Shown: piece after piece, positions 17,980 to 28,805 of the stretch | Layout: each line of letters begins with the position of its first letter | Position numbering within the stretch: position 1 is the stretch's first letter | From: Pseudomonadota bacterium | GTDB lineage: Bacteria > Pseudomonadota > Gammaproteobacteria > Burkholderiales > Rhodocyclaceae | Length of the DNA: 54,198 bases | Assembly: GCA_029780075.1 (NCBI GenBank) | Contig: JAKOZI010000038.1 | Span: forward strand, 1-54,198 | Direction: 5' to 3' | The notes under the pieces: generated by a model | Seen by the model: the letters and a program-made list of their open reading frames with translations, nothing else | Database searches by the model: none | What the model was told of the DNA's origin: nothing | Made by a program: the position numbers and the translations under genes

Positions 17980-19841
17980 CGATGGCCGGGTGCCCCGTCG
18001 CGACCGCTGCACCCATCAGGGTGCGTGCAGCGGGCAAATGCCAGCGCAAAGTCCAGTGCAGCATTGAATTCATCGATCCTGATCGGCTTCGTGAGGTAGC
18101 GGAAGAAGCCCGCCCGCAAACCGTTCTCGATGTCGCACGGCATGGCGTTGGCACTCAGCGCGATCACCGGGATATGCGCCGTTGCCGGATCGTCGGCGAG
18201 CATGTGCAGCGCTTCGATACCGCTGATGTCCGGCAGGCTGATGTCCATCAGGATGACCCCGGGCCTGCAGGCGCGGGCCGTGTCGACTCCCCCCCGGCCA
18301 TCGCGCGCGCTCAGCAGACGAAGATCGGAACGACGTGCGACGATCTCCTCGACGAGCATCAGATTGGCCGGGTTGTCCTCGACGTAGAGCAGCGTACGCG
18401 GCGACGACCCCGCGTCAGGCGGGCCCTGGCAGGCACCTGTCGCGGCGGCTGCGCCCGCCGCAGCCTGCGCTGCCGCCGCACGCAATTCGATCCAGAAGGT
18501 GCTGCCCCCGCCGACGCGGCTGTCAACGCCGATGACGCCGTGCATCAATTCAACCAGCCGCTTGCAGACGACCAGGCCAATGCCTGTGCCCTCCACGCCA
18601 CCCGCCTCCTGCCCGAGACGATTGAAGGGCTCAAAAAGCTGCGCCAGTTGGTCTGGCGACAGTCCCGGGCCGTTGTCGCGGACGCTGATGCGCAAGACCT
18701 CCGGGAGGCCGGGACGGCAGCTCACGGCCACCGTGCCGCCGGCATGGTTGTACTTGATGGCGTTGCTCAGCAGGTTGGTGAGAATCTGCAGCAGCCGCTG
18801 GCGGTCGGCATGGACCAGGCACGGCCGGTCGAAAGGGGGAAAGGACACACTGACGCCGTGCTCGATCGCCTGCGCTTCGACCAGATCCTGGCATTCGAAC
18901 ATCAGTTCGGGTAACGACACCGGCTCGACGGCCAGCAGCAGCTTGCCGGACTCGATCAGCGAGAGATCGAGCACTTCGTTGATCAAACCCAACAGGTACC
19001 AGCCCGCCTTGAGGATCTGGGCGATGCTGCGCGCCTGCGACGGCGTCGGCGGCGGCGAGCCGGATTCCATCAATTGGGCAAACCCCAGGATCGCGGTGAG
19101 CGGCGTGCGCAGATCATGGCTCATGCTCGACAGGAACTCGGATTTTGCCCGGTTGGCTTTTTCCGCCACCCGCCTGGCGCGCTCCAGTTCGGCGTTCTGT
19201 TCGTGCAGCACCTGCTCGAACCTGGCCTGCTCGGCTTCGGCCTGCTTGCGTTCGCTGATGTCGATGAGCACCAGGCGGAGTACCCCGCCATCGGCCTCCT
19301 GCGCGGCGGTGGACGCTAGCTGCGCCCAGAATGACGTGCCGTCGGCCTTCACCATCCGCAATTCGCAGGCCTGCGGTTCGCCGTTTTCGAGAAGCCGCTT
19401 GCGGTGCAGGTAGTAGATGTCCCGATCCGCCCTGGCGATGAAGCGGCTGATGGGTTGCCTGACCAACCGGCTCCGGCTGTCGCCCAGCAGGCTGGCCGCC
19501 GTCAGGTTGGCTTGCCGGATCAGGCCCGCGTGGCTCAGGGTGCAGTAGCCGACGGGTGCCAGGTCATAGAGATCGAAGTAGCGCGCCCGCTCGATGTCCA
19601 GCGCCAGTTGGGCCTGCCGCAATTCCTCGTTCTGCATGTCCAGTTCGATCTGATGCACGCGCAGTTCGTGCAGCATCAGACCCGTGTCTTCCAGCGACAG
19701 CGCTTGCCGCCGCTCCGACGCCGACGCCGGCGCCGCCTTCGCCAGGAAGCGCGCTTCGGCCAGCTGGCGCCGCGCCCATCCGGCGCTGGTGTAGTCGGCC
19801 ATGCTCGGGGGGTCGGCGGAGCGGCGGTTGCGGTGCGCCAT
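17976..19841 (-). CDS. PAS hybrid histidine kinase (HK-REC)
   Basis: This 621-aa soluble kinase has the same N-terminal module as its operon neighbours: HELRVHQIELDMQNEELR coiled helix, then PAS (about 85-200). A coiled linker and HisKA follow, with the phospho-acceptor in SSMSHDLRTPL (H242). The ATPase domain has NLLSNAIKYN, DNGPGL and GTGIGLVVCK. The C-terminal receiver has LLYVEDNPANL, the acceptor Asp in VILMDISLP and Lys in RYLTKP. No membrane segment is seen, so it senses a cytosolic cue. GGAGGGG lies 6 bp before ATG 19841, which is one base after the stop of the CheB-CheR gene, so the two are coupled. The kinase and receiver closely resemble those of the frameshifted kinase at 32898-35884. 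Confidence 0.92.
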   Translation of the reverse strand: MAHRNRRSADPPSMADYTSAGWARRQLAEARFLAKAAPASASERRQALSLEDTGLMLHELRVHQIELDMQNEELRQAQLALDIERARYFDLYDLAPVGYCTLSHAGLIRQANLTAASLLGDSRSRLVRQPISRFIARADRDIYYLHRKRLLENGEPQACELRMVKADGTSFWAQLASTAAQEADGGVLRLVLIDISERKQAEAEQARFEQVLHEQNAELERARRVAEKANRAKSEFLSSMSHDLRTPLTAILGFAQLMESGSPPPTPSQARSIAQILKAGWYLLGLINEVLDLSLIESGKLLLAVEPVSLPELMFECQDLVEAQAIEHGVSVSFPPFDRPCLVHADRQRLLQILTNLLSNAIKYNHAGGTVAVSCRPGLPEVLRISVRDNGPGLSPDQLAQLFEPFNRLGQEAGGVEGTGIGLVVCKRLVELMHGVIGVDSRVGGGSTFWIELRAAAAQAAAGAAAATGACQGPPDAGSSPRTLLYVEDNPANLMLVEEIVARRSDLRLLSARDGRGGVDTARACRPGVILMDISLPDISGIEALHMLADDPATAHIPVIALSANAMPCDIENGLRAGFFRYLTKPIRIDEFNAALDFALAFARCTHPDGCSGRDGAPGHR

Positions 19842-19842
19842 G

Positions 19843-22800
19843 TCACGCCCCTCCAGAGGCCAACGCCTGAGCGTCGCGCACCCGCTCGGTGGTCGCCATC
19901 GCATAGATCTGCCCGCTCGCATCAAGCAGTGCGGTGGCGGTCACCGACACGTCCAGGACCGCCCCGCTCCTGGTCAGCCGTTGCGTGTGATAGGTTTCCG
20001 AAATCTTCTCCCGGCTTAGTTCCTGCCACCTGAGCAGGGCGTCGTCGCGCAGCGCCGGCGGGATGCGGTCGCGAACATTCAGCAACAGCGCCTCGGCCTC
20101 GCTCCAGCCGTAGATGCGCACCGCCGCCGGATTCCAGGCAATGATGCGGCCCTCCAGGTCGTGTACGGTGATGGCGTCGAAGGCATCGCGAACAACCACC
20201 GCCAGCCGCAGTGACTGTTGTTCGTTCGCCAGGGTGCCTTCGTTCCGCCGCATTTCGGTGATGTCGAAAAAGGTGATCACCGCGCCCTCGATGACGTTGT
20301 CGAGCGTGCGATAGGGCCGGATATTCATGGTGTACCACCGGCCGGCGGTACTGCGGACTTGCGCCTCCTTGAAAGCGAGGGTGTCGAGCACGTCCTGCAC
20401 GTCGTCTACCAGGCGGTCGTAACCGACCAGGTTGGAGACGATGTGGCCGACGGCGCGGCCGACGTCACTGGGAATCAGGTTGATGATCTGCGACGCGTTC
20501 GGGGTGAAGCGCAGGATGCGCAGGCGATGATCGACAAAAACCGTAGCGATGCCGGTACCGGCGAGCAGGTTGTTCATGTCGTTGTTGGCGCGCGACAGGT
20601 CGAGCACCTTGGTGTTCAGCTCGGCGTTGACCGTGGCCAGTTCTTCGTTCACCGATTGCAGTTCTTCCTTGGAGGTTTCCAGTTCCTCGTTGGTCGATTG
20701 CAGTTCCTCGTTGACCGACTGCATCTCCTCGTTCGACGACTTGAGTTCCTCGTTGGCGGTCTCGAGTTCCTCGCGCGTACTCTGCAGATATTCGTCCTTG
20801 GCCCGCAGTTCCATCGTGAGCGCGGCAATGCGCGCATCCGGGTTCACCTCGGTGTCCGCTACCCCGGCGACCGGCAGGTCTGTCGCCTCGGGATCGAGAG
20901 CCGGTGTTCCCTCAAAAGTGACCAGATACGGCGGCGACGCCGGGGTCACTCCGGTGCCGCCGGTCACCGGCCCAACGCTCAACCTGACCCAACTGAAGTG
21001 GTCGTTGGTCTTGACGCGCAGCCCGGACACCCGCACCACCTGATGGCTGGTCGCGGCTTTGGCGAGGGCCATGCCGAGCTCGACCTGCAGCCCTTCCCGG
21101 GCCATTCTGAGGATGTTGTTGATGCCGGCTTCGCCCGGCGCCGGCTCCAGGTAGCTGCCGGTGCGACCGTGCAGATAGAAGATGTCGCCCTGTCCGTTGA
21201 CCAGCGCCGCGGCCACGCCGATCTGTTCGAGCAGCGCCTGTTCGGCGACTTCGCGCAGCGGTCGCTTGACCGGGAGCGCAGCCTTCGCACTGCTGCGGGG
21301 GTTGGCCGTCGGCGGCGGCAGGAAGCGCCGCATGGCGGCATACTGCTTGCCTGCAAAATCGTCCCGGCGCTGGTAGATCTTCGCCTGGCGGTCGAGAACG
21401 GAAAAGAGGTCCAGGTAGCCGCCGACGCTTTCCGAAGTCCCCAGGAACAATATCCCGTATGGATTGAGCGCGTAGTGAAACAGTGGCACGAGGCTTTTCT
21501 GCAAATCCGCTCCCAGATAGATCAGGAGGTTGCGGCAACTGATCAGGTCGAGTCGGGAAAAAGGCGGGTCTCTGAGCAAGTCCTGTTCGGAAAAGACCAG
21601 CAGGTCGCGGATGCTCTTGTTGACGCGGTAGGCGTTGCCGTCGGCATCGGCGGTGAAGAAGCGCGCCAGCCGCTGCGGCGAGAGGTCGGCGGCAATGCTG
21701 GCCGGATACACCGCGGCGCGCGCGGCGGCTATCGCGTGCCGGTCGATGTCGGAAGCAAAGACCTGCAGCGTCCAGCCCTGCAGGAGCGCCTCCATGCGCT
21801 CCTGCAGGAGAATGGCGATCGAATACGCTTCCTCGCCGGTCGAACAGCCGGTCGACCAGACGCGAATCACGCTGCCCGGCGGATGGTTGTCGAAGATCTG
21901 CGGGATCACCTGCTCCTCGAGTATCTGGAAGGCGTGCGGGTCGCGGAAGAAACTGGTCACCCCGATCAACAGGTCGCGAAACAGCGCGTCCACCTCGTAG
22001 GGGGTCTTCTGCAAATACCGGACGTAGGCGTCAATCGAATCGATCTGGTGCACCGCCATGCGACGCCAGATGCGGCGGTTGATGGTGCTCGGCTTGTATT
22101 GGGAAAGGTCGTGCCCGGTCTGCGCGCGCAGCAGGATGAAGATCTTCTTCAGCGCGTTCTCGTTCGTCGGTGCCTGGGCATTCAGCAGCACGGAAGGTGT
22201 GCCGAAGGCGTGCGCGACGTAGGCGATCAACTGCGCGGGCATCGCCGCCGGCGGCAGTTCCCAGTCGACCAGGCCGGTGGCGATGGCGCTGCGCGGCATG
22301 CCGTCGAAGTCGGTGGTTTCCGGGCTCTGGGCCATGACCATGCCGGCCTCGCCCTTGATCGCCCGCACGCCGAGCGTGCCGTCGCTGCCGGTACCCGAGA
22401 GGACGATGCCGATCGCCCGTTGATGCAGGTCCTGCGCCAGCGAACGAAAGAAGAAGTCGATCGGCAGCCGTCGGCCGCGCGGTTCGGAGGGTTCGAGCAA
22501 CTGCAGCGTGCCATTGAGAAACGCCATGTCGTGATTGGGCGGGATGATGTACGCGCAGTTGACCTGCACCGGCATGCCGTCCTTGACCTCGAAGACCTGC
22601 ATGCGGGTATAGCGCCGGATCAGGTCGGCGAGAATGCTCTTGTGATCCGGCGCCAGATGCTGGACCAGCACGAAAGCCATCCCTGGGTCGCTGTCGGCAG
22701 GCATGCCCGAGAAAAAGGCCTCGAAGGCCGACAAACCACCGGCCGAGGCACCGATGCCGACGATCGGAAAGCGGTCGTCTGTCTCCTCCGCGGCGCCAGG

Positions 22801-22851
22801 CGGCGCTAACGATTGCGGCGAAGTCTTCCTGTTCGTTCTTGCGGCGTTCAT
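19843..22851 (-). CDS. CheB-CheR-PAS fusion protein
   Basis: A 1,002-aa cytosolic multidomain protein. The CheB methylesterase domain (about 28-215) keeps the serine in GIGASAGG (S36), the histidine in VQHLAPDH and the aspartate in SGTGSDGTLG. The CheR methyltransferase domain (about 225-480) has the SAM-binding STGCSTGEEAYS and SCRNLLIYL. A striking coiled coil follows (about 680-760) of repeated ELxxxNEEL units. Two PAS domains end the protein (about 765-1000). This architecture occurs widely outside chemotaxis operons as a sensory protein. Here there is no MCP, CheA or CheW nearby, and it sits between two hybrid kinases, so a chemotaxis role is doubtful. ATG 22851 has GGAG 8 bp upstream; the start at 22878 would add nine residues. 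Confidence 0.93.
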   Translation of the reverse strand: MNAARTNRKTSPQSLAPPGAAEETDDRFPIVGIGASAGGLSAFEAFFSGMPADSDPGMAFVLVQHLAPDHKSILADLIRRYTRMQVFEVKDGMPVQVNCAYIIPPNHDMAFLNGTLQLLEPSEPRGRRLPIDFFFRSLAQDLHQRAIGIVLSGTGSDGTLGVRAIKGEAGMVMAQSPETTDFDGMPRSAIATGLVDWELPPAAMPAQLIAYVAHAFGTPSVLLNAQAPTNENALKKIFILLRAQTGHDLSQYKPSTINRRIWRRMAVHQIDSIDAYVRYLQKTPYEVDALFRDLLIGVTSFFRDPHAFQILEEQVIPQIFDNHPPGSVIRVWSTGCSTGEEAYSIAILLQERMEALLQGWTLQVFASDIDRHAIAAARAAVYPASIAADLSPQRLARFFTADADGNAYRVNKSIRDLLVFSEQDLLRDPPFSRLDLISCRNLLIYLGADLQKSLVPLFHYALNPYGILFLGTSESVGGYLDLFSVLDRQAKIYQRRDDFAGKQYAAMRRFLPPPTANPRSSAKAALPVKRPLREVAEQALLEQIGVAAALVNGQGDIFYLHGRTGSYLEPAPGEAGINNILRMAREGLQVELGMALAKAATSHQVVRVSGLRVKTNDHFSWVRLSVGPVTGGTGVTPASPPYLVTFEGTPALDPEATDLPVAGVADTEVNPDARIAALTMELRAKDEYLQSTREELETANEELKSSNEEMQSVNEELQSTNEELETSKEELQSVNEELATVNAELNTKVLDLSRANNDMNNLLAGTGIATVFVDHRLRILRFTPNASQIINLIPSDVGRAVGHIVSNLVGYDRLVDDVQDVLDTLAFKEAQVRSTAGRWYTMNIRPYRTLDNVIEGAVITFFDITEMRRNEGTLANEQQSLRLAVVVRDAFDAITVHDLEGRIIAWNPAAVRIYGWSEAEALLLNVRDRIPPALRDDALLRWQELSREKISETYHTQRLTRSGAVLDVSVTATALLDASGQIYAMATTERVRDAQALASGGA

Positions 22852-22944
22852 GCTCGGTCTCCGATCGAATGCCCACATCCTGCTTCAGCCATCTTACGCT
22901 TTCCCCGACGTGGCGCCTGGGCAAACTGCCGGCCGCGCCATCGC

Positions 22945-24777
<1,833 letters not shown>

Positions 24778-24867
24778 CGCTTCTCGTATCTCCACGTAAA
24801 AAGCCACTATAGGCGATTTCCCGCAACCCACTAACCGAATAGTATGGATGTGGCCATAAGTATGCAG

Positions 24868-24891
24868 TAAAAAGCCCCGACCGGCGGGGCT
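24868..24891 (-). terminator. Intrinsic terminator after phasin gene
   Basis: On the minus strand AGCCCCG-CCGGT-CGGGGCT forms a 7-bp GC stem with a 5-base loop, followed directly by TTTTTA. It lies 28 bp after the phasin stop and also insulates the kinase operon downstream. This is the best intrinsic terminator in the window. Confidence 0.88.
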
Positions 24892-24918
24892 CACTGCTCA
24901 GCGCGAAGATGGCAGCGT

Positions 24919-25398
24919 TCAGGAACGCTGCTGCGCCAGAGACGCCGCCGAATCGACGATGCGTGCCGTCGCTTCGCCAACCACCTTGCTGTTGGCGGTC
25001 GTCATGTCGGTGACCTGCTGCGCAAAACTCTTGAACTGCTCGAAACCCTTGATCCAGCCGGCACTGGGGGTGGCACCCAGGCCCTGCGCGGGAAAGTAGG
25101 AACCGATCAGCTCGGTCACTTCCCTCTGGGTTTCGGCGGCGATCTCCTGCACACCCTTGAGGTAAGCGGCAGCGTTGTTGGTCGCGTTTGCGGTGCCGGT
25201 CAGGCCCGGCTGCTGGCCGTCGGTGATCTTCAACAGCGAGCCGAAGGAAGGAACGCCATCCCCCAGGGCAACGCGCGTGGCGTTGAGGTTCAGGGTGGCA
25301 AGGCGTTCGACACTCGAAAAGGCGATTTTCGACAGGGTCATGAAGGCCCTGGCGTTGATCTCGATCGAGTTGATCAGGTCGGGACTGGCTGCAAGCAT
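24919..25398 (-). CDS. phaP: Phasin (polyhydroxyalkanoate granule protein)
   Basis: The 159-aa product is a phasin of the betaproteobacterial PhaP type. Phasins coat polyhydroxyalkanoate granules and control their number and size. It begins MLAASPDLINSIEINARAF, has the amphipathic helical middle (KIAFSSVERLATLNLNATR) and a Gln/Glu/Ser-rich helical C-terminus (FEQFKSFAQQVTDMTTANSKV) without membrane segment. AAGGAG lies 7 bp before ATG 25398 and a clear terminator follows, so it is probably a highly expressed gene. The longer frame to 25683 runs into the neighbouring GGDEF-EAL gene and is rejected. The Phasin family fit is by sequence character; the symbol is generic. Confidence 0.88.
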   Translation of the reverse strand: MLAASPDLINSIEINARAFMTLSKIAFSSVERLATLNLNATRVALGDGVPSFGSLLKITDGQQPGLTGTANATNNAAAYLKGVQEIAAETQREVTELIGSYFPAQGLGATPSAGWIKGFEQFKSFAQQVTDMTTANSKVVGEATARIVDSAASLAQQRS

Positions 25399-25528
25399 GG
25401 TGTTGCTCCTTTGGGGGAATGAACGCAGGGATTCGTCGTTGCGGATCGACGCCACTGAACACCCGTTCAGCGGCGCCCGCAATCCGAAGGCCAGCCGAGA
25501 GTGTGCACGCGAACGCGCGCCGACACCG

Positions 25529-28036
25529 TTAGCTGGCGCACATTGCGGCCACATCGCCGCCGGCCAGCAGGCCCGCGAAGTCCGCCGCCGACAACGGGTG
25601 GCTGAACAGGAAGCCCTGCCCCTCGTGGCACTGCCGGGTGCGCAGGAAGGCCAGTTGCTCGCGGGTTTCGACGCCCTCGGCAATCACCCGCTGGTTGAGG
25701 TTTCTCCCCATGCCGATCACCGCGCTGACGATGGTCGCGTCATCGGCGTCGGTGGCGATGTCGCGCACGAACGAGCGGTCGATTTTCAGGGTGTCGATCG
25801 GGAAACGCTTGAGATAGCTCAGGCTCGAATAGCCGGTACCGAAGTCGTCGATCGCCAGTTGCACGCCGATCGCCTTGAGTCCTTCGAGCACCGACGTCGA
25901 GCACTCGGCGTCCTGCATGAGGATGCTTTCGGTCAGCTCCAGCTCGAGATAGCGGGGTTCCAGACCGGTCTCTTCGAGAATCGTCTCCACCCCCTGGAGA
26001 AAGCCCTTCTGCCTGAACTCCACGGCCGAGATGTTGACCGCCACCGGCACCACCGGCAGGCCCGCATCGAGCCAGCAGCGGGTCTGCCGGCAGGCCTCGC
26101 GCAACACCCAGCGGCCGATCGGCACGATCAGCCCGCACTCTTCGGCGACCGGCACGAACTGTTCCGGGCAGATGATGCCAAGTTCCGGATCCAGCCAGCG
26201 CACCAGCGCCTCGGCACCGTTCATCGCCCCCGAGGCGAGGTCGATCTGTGGCTGGTAATGCAGGCAAAACTCGCCCTTTCTGAGAGCTCGCCGCAGACCG
26301 CTTTCGAGGAACTGCCGACGCACGGCACGCGTGTTCATGTCCGGTCTGAAAAACTGGAAGTTGTTACGACCGCAGGCCTTGGCGTGGTACATCGCGGTGT
26401 CGGCGTTCTGCAGCACGCTGTCGACGTTGCTGCCGTCGTCGGGGTAGACGCTGATGCCGATGCTCAGGGTGACGTGCAGTTCGTGTTTGCCGATCAGATG
26501 CGGCACGGTGAACGCCTCGATGAGTTTTTCGGCGACCAGCGCCGCGTCCAGCGGCTGCTCGATTTCGGCCAGGAGGATCACGAACTCATCGCCGCCCTGC
26601 CTGCAGACCGTGTCGGTGGCGCGTACCGCCGCGGTCAGCCGCGCGGCCGCCGACTGCAGGACCTGGTCGCCGATGGCGTGCCCCAGCGAGTCGTTGATGT
26701 TCTTGAAATAGTCCAGGTCGAGAAAGACCAGCGCCACCTGCTTGTGCCGCCGCTGCGCCAGCCCGATCGCCTGCGCCAGGCGTTCGGTCAGCAACACCCG
26801 ATTCGGCAGGCCGGTGAGAAAGTCGTGCTGCGCCAGATGCGCCATCTTCAGCGCCATCGCCCGCGATTCGCTGACATCGTGGAAGACCAGCACCGCGCCG
26901 GCGACGCGGCCGTCACGGTTGTGGATCGGCGCGGCCGAATCCTCGATCGCCAACTCGAAGCCGTCGCGGCGGACGAGCAGGCAATCCGCCGCCAGCCCGA
27001 CGGTCCGGTTCTGCCGGATCGCACGCTCGGCGGGACTTGCCGCCGGCTCGCGCGTGCGGCCGTCGATGATCCGGAACACCTGCGCCAGCGGCCGGCCGAG
27101 GGCTTCCGCGCACGACCAGCCGGTCATCGCTTCGGCGACCAGATTCAGGTAACTGACGTTGCCCGCGAGATCGGTACACAGCACCGCGTCGCCGATCGAA
27201 TTGAGCGTCACCTGCGCCCGCTCCCGTTCCTCGAACAGCCGGTCTTCCGCCGCCTGCAACACGAACTCCGCGGTCTTGCGTTCGGTGATGTCCTCGACCG
27301 TCTCGACCCGACCGTGCGGCGCCATACCGTCGCTCATCGCACCGCTATTGACGCGCGTCCAGACGATGCTCTGGTCGGACTGCAGGAAGCGGAACTCGGT
27401 CTGGAACGGCGCCAGGCCGCGCACGGATTCACCCCACTTGGCCAGCACGCGCGGCCGGTCGTCGGGGTGAATCGCCCGGCTCCAGCGCGTACCGAGCGTC
27501 TCGTCGAAGCTCAGCCCGGAGATTTTGTGATACGCCGCGTTGGTATAGATGCACCCCCCCTGCGCATCGGAGACGAAGATGCCCAGCGGCGACGCATCGC
27601 TCATCGCCCGGAATCGCGCCTCGCTGCTCCGCAGTTCGTCACGCGTGGCCTGGCGCTCGATCAGGTAGCGCAGCGCGCGCGGCAACCAGTGGCCGTCGAC
27701 ATGCCCTTTCACCAGATAGTCACTGGCGCCGCGCTGCACCGCCTGGCGCGCGGTCTGCTCGTCGCTGGCCAGGCTGAGCACGACGATCAGGGCCTGCGGC
27801 GCCACCGCGAAGACCTGCTCGAAGGCCCCGATGCCCTGGCTGTCCGGTAGCGTCAGGTCGAGCAGGATGACATCGAACCGCTCGTTGTCCAGTCGCGCGA
27901 GCGCGCTGGCAAGGTTCTTCACCCACTGCACACGGAACGTACGCTCGCCCGTTGCGGCCAGCGACGTCTGGATCAGTGCGGCATCGCTGGCATCGCTCTC
28001 GACGAGCAGCACCCGGGTCGACGCATCGTTGATCAT
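25529..28036 (-). CDS. REC-PAS-PAS-GGDEF-EAL c-di-GMP enzyme
   Basis: An 835-aa response-regulator-type protein. The N-terminal receiver (about 8-128) has the acceptor Asp in VILLDLTLPDS and Lys in DYLVKG. Two PAS domains follow (about 140-265 and 275-400). The GGDEF domain has RQGGDEF with an upstream RATD I-site, and the EAL domain has EALVRW and DDFGTGYSSLSYL. Both catalytic signatures are intact, so it could make or break c-di-GMP; the balance cannot be told from sequence. It starts ATG 28036, 77 bp after the EncFtn stop, in the same direction. The partner kinase may be any of the kinases in this island. Confidence 0.93.
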   Translation of the reverse strand: MINDASTRVLLVESDASDAALIQTSLAATGERTFRVQWVKNLASALARLDNERFDVILLDLTLPDSQGIGAFEQVFAVAPQALIVVLSLASDEQTARQAVQRGASDYLVKGHVDGHWLPRALRYLIERQATRDELRSSEARFRAMSDASPLGIFVSDAQGGCIYTNAAYHKISGLSFDETLGTRWSRAIHPDDRPRVLAKWGESVRGLAPFQTEFRFLQSDQSIVWTRVNSGAMSDGMAPHGRVETVEDITERKTAEFVLQAAEDRLFEERERAQVTLNSIGDAVLCTDLAGNVSYLNLVAEAMTGWSCAEALGRPLAQVFRIIDGRTREPAASPAERAIRQNRTVGLAADCLLVRRDGFELAIEDSAAPIHNRDGRVAGAVLVFHDVSESRAMALKMAHLAQHDFLTGLPNRVLLTERLAQAIGLAQRRHKQVALVFLDLDYFKNINDSLGHAIGDQVLQSAAARLTAAVRATDTVCRQGGDEFVILLAEIEQPLDAALVAEKLIEAFTVPHLIGKHELHVTLSIGISVYPDDGSNVDSVLQNADTAMYHAKACGRNNFQFFRPDMNTRAVRRQFLESGLRRALRKGEFCLHYQPQIDLASGAMNGAEALVRWLDPELGIICPEQFVPVAEECGLIVPIGRWVLREACRQTRCWLDAGLPVVPVAVNISAVEFRQKGFLQGVETILEETGLEPRYLELELTESILMQDAECSTSVLEGLKAIGVQLAIDDFGTGYSSLSYLKRFPIDTLKIDRSFVRDIATDADDATIVSAVIGMGRNLNQRVIAEGVETREQLAFLRTRQCHEGQGFLFSHPLSAADFAGLLAGGDVAAMCAS

Positions 28037-28113
28037 CGTGGCGGACTGGGCAAATGACGGTTCATTTCAGCGGCGGCCGCAGAACTTCTGCGACGACCGG
28101 GGACGGGACCGCT

Positions 28114-28401
28114 TCACTGATCGGCAATCGGCTTCTCGGTGAAAAGGTATTCCTTGAGTTCCTTCGACAACCTGGCGTCGTGGCGGCGGATCCACTCGAC
28201 GAGCATCGCTGCGTGCTCTTTTTCCTCGTCGCGGTTGTGCTCGATGATCGCCTGCAGTTCGGCGTCGGCGCAGGCCTCGGCCCGCTGGTTATACCAATCG
28301 ACGGCCTCCAGTTCTTCCATCAGGGACACAATGGCGCGGTGCATGTCGCGCGTTGCCGCGGACAGATCTTCTACAGGTTCGTGGTAGCCGATGCTGGACA
28401 T
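28114..28401 (-). CDS. Encapsulin-type ferritin-like protein (EncFtn)
   Basis: The 95-aa product matches the encapsulated ferritin family: a two-helix protein that pairs into a decamer and oxidises Fe(II) at a dimer interface. Against the Rhodospirillum rubrum protein as I recall it, the ferroxidase residues Glu32, Glu62 and His65 are Glu30, Glu60 and His63 here. They lie in MEELEAVDWY and HNRDEEKEHAAM; the Trp after them is also kept. The C-terminus ends KEYLFTEKPIADQ. The C-terminal cargo peptide that targets EncFtn into an encapsulin shell is missing, and no encapsulin gene is in the window. AGGAG lies 6 bp before ATG 28401. It may act unshelled or in a shell encoded elsewhere. Confidence 0.88.
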   Translation of the reverse strand: MSSIGYHEPVEDLSAATRDMHRAIVSLMEELEAVDWYNQRAEACADAELQAIIEHNRDEEKEHAAMLVEWIRRHDARLSKELKEYLFTEKPIADQ

Positions 28402-28498
28402 TACTTTCTCCTGACAATTACGGGAATTACGGGGGATTGCCGGTTGCCTGGCGGGGAAGAGCCGGCGTCGAGCGGCGGCGGGTCGCCGCGCCCGGTGG

Positions 28499-28687
28499 TC
28501 ACGACGGAAGGTACGATTGGTCGCTCGCGGCCGGGCGTCCACATTCGTCTTCCCACTCGTACAGTTCCGCCTTGTCCGGCGCTTGCGGTTGCCGGCTGCC
28601 GCGCGCCAGCTTGAGCGAGGCGGCCACGGCGGCCGCGGCAGCGGCGATGCGGGCGGCTGGAGGCAGCAAGCTTCGATAACCGTTCAT
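28499..28687 (-). CDS. Small Ala-rich protein, 62 aa
   Basis: I do not recognise the family. The gene is supported by AGGAGGG 7 bp before ATG 28687 and by its place at the head of the EncFtn transcript. The N-terminal half has a hydrophobic alanine-rich helix (AARIAAAAAAVAASLKLARG, residues 11-30), possibly membrane-associated. The C-terminal half is acidic (ELYEWEDECG). The palindrome at 28749-28764 lies 61 bp upstream of its start. Confidence 0.6.
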   Translation of the reverse strand: MNGYRSLLPPAARIAAAAAAVAASLKLARGSRQPQAPDKAELYEWEDECGRPAASDQSYLPS

Positions 28688-28748
28688 CGGTGAAGCCCTC
28701 CTGAAGTTGATGTCAGACTCGACTCTAAGTGCCGGCGAGGGTGCTGTC

Positions 28749-28764
28749 CGTACGCTGACGCACG
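28749..28764. promoter_or_regulatory. Palindrome site A (Crp-like geometry)
   Basis: CGTACGCTGACGCACG matches TGTACGC-NN-GCGCACA at 11 of 14 defined positions. It lies 61 bp upstream of the 62-aa gene that precedes the EncFtn gene. Confidence 0.55.
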
Positions 28765-28805
28765 CAGGACGGCATGAAACCGGCGCTTGTTGCCGTCACC
28801 GGGGT

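Noticed and set aside
15310..18099. 929-aa plus-strand open frame opposite the cobalamin-domain cyclase
   Set aside because: High-GC shadow. It has no recognisable domain, while the minus strand encodes PAS, GGDEF and B12 domains with intact motifs.
20218..22809. 863-aa plus-strand open frame opposite CheB-CheR
   Set aside because: Antisense shadow of a conserved coding sequence, with Arg/Gln/Val-rich composition and no motifs.
25499..25550. Another palindrome copy (GCTGGCGCACA) near 25530
   Set aside because: Only one half-site matches and it is inside the end of the GGDEF-EAL coding sequence.
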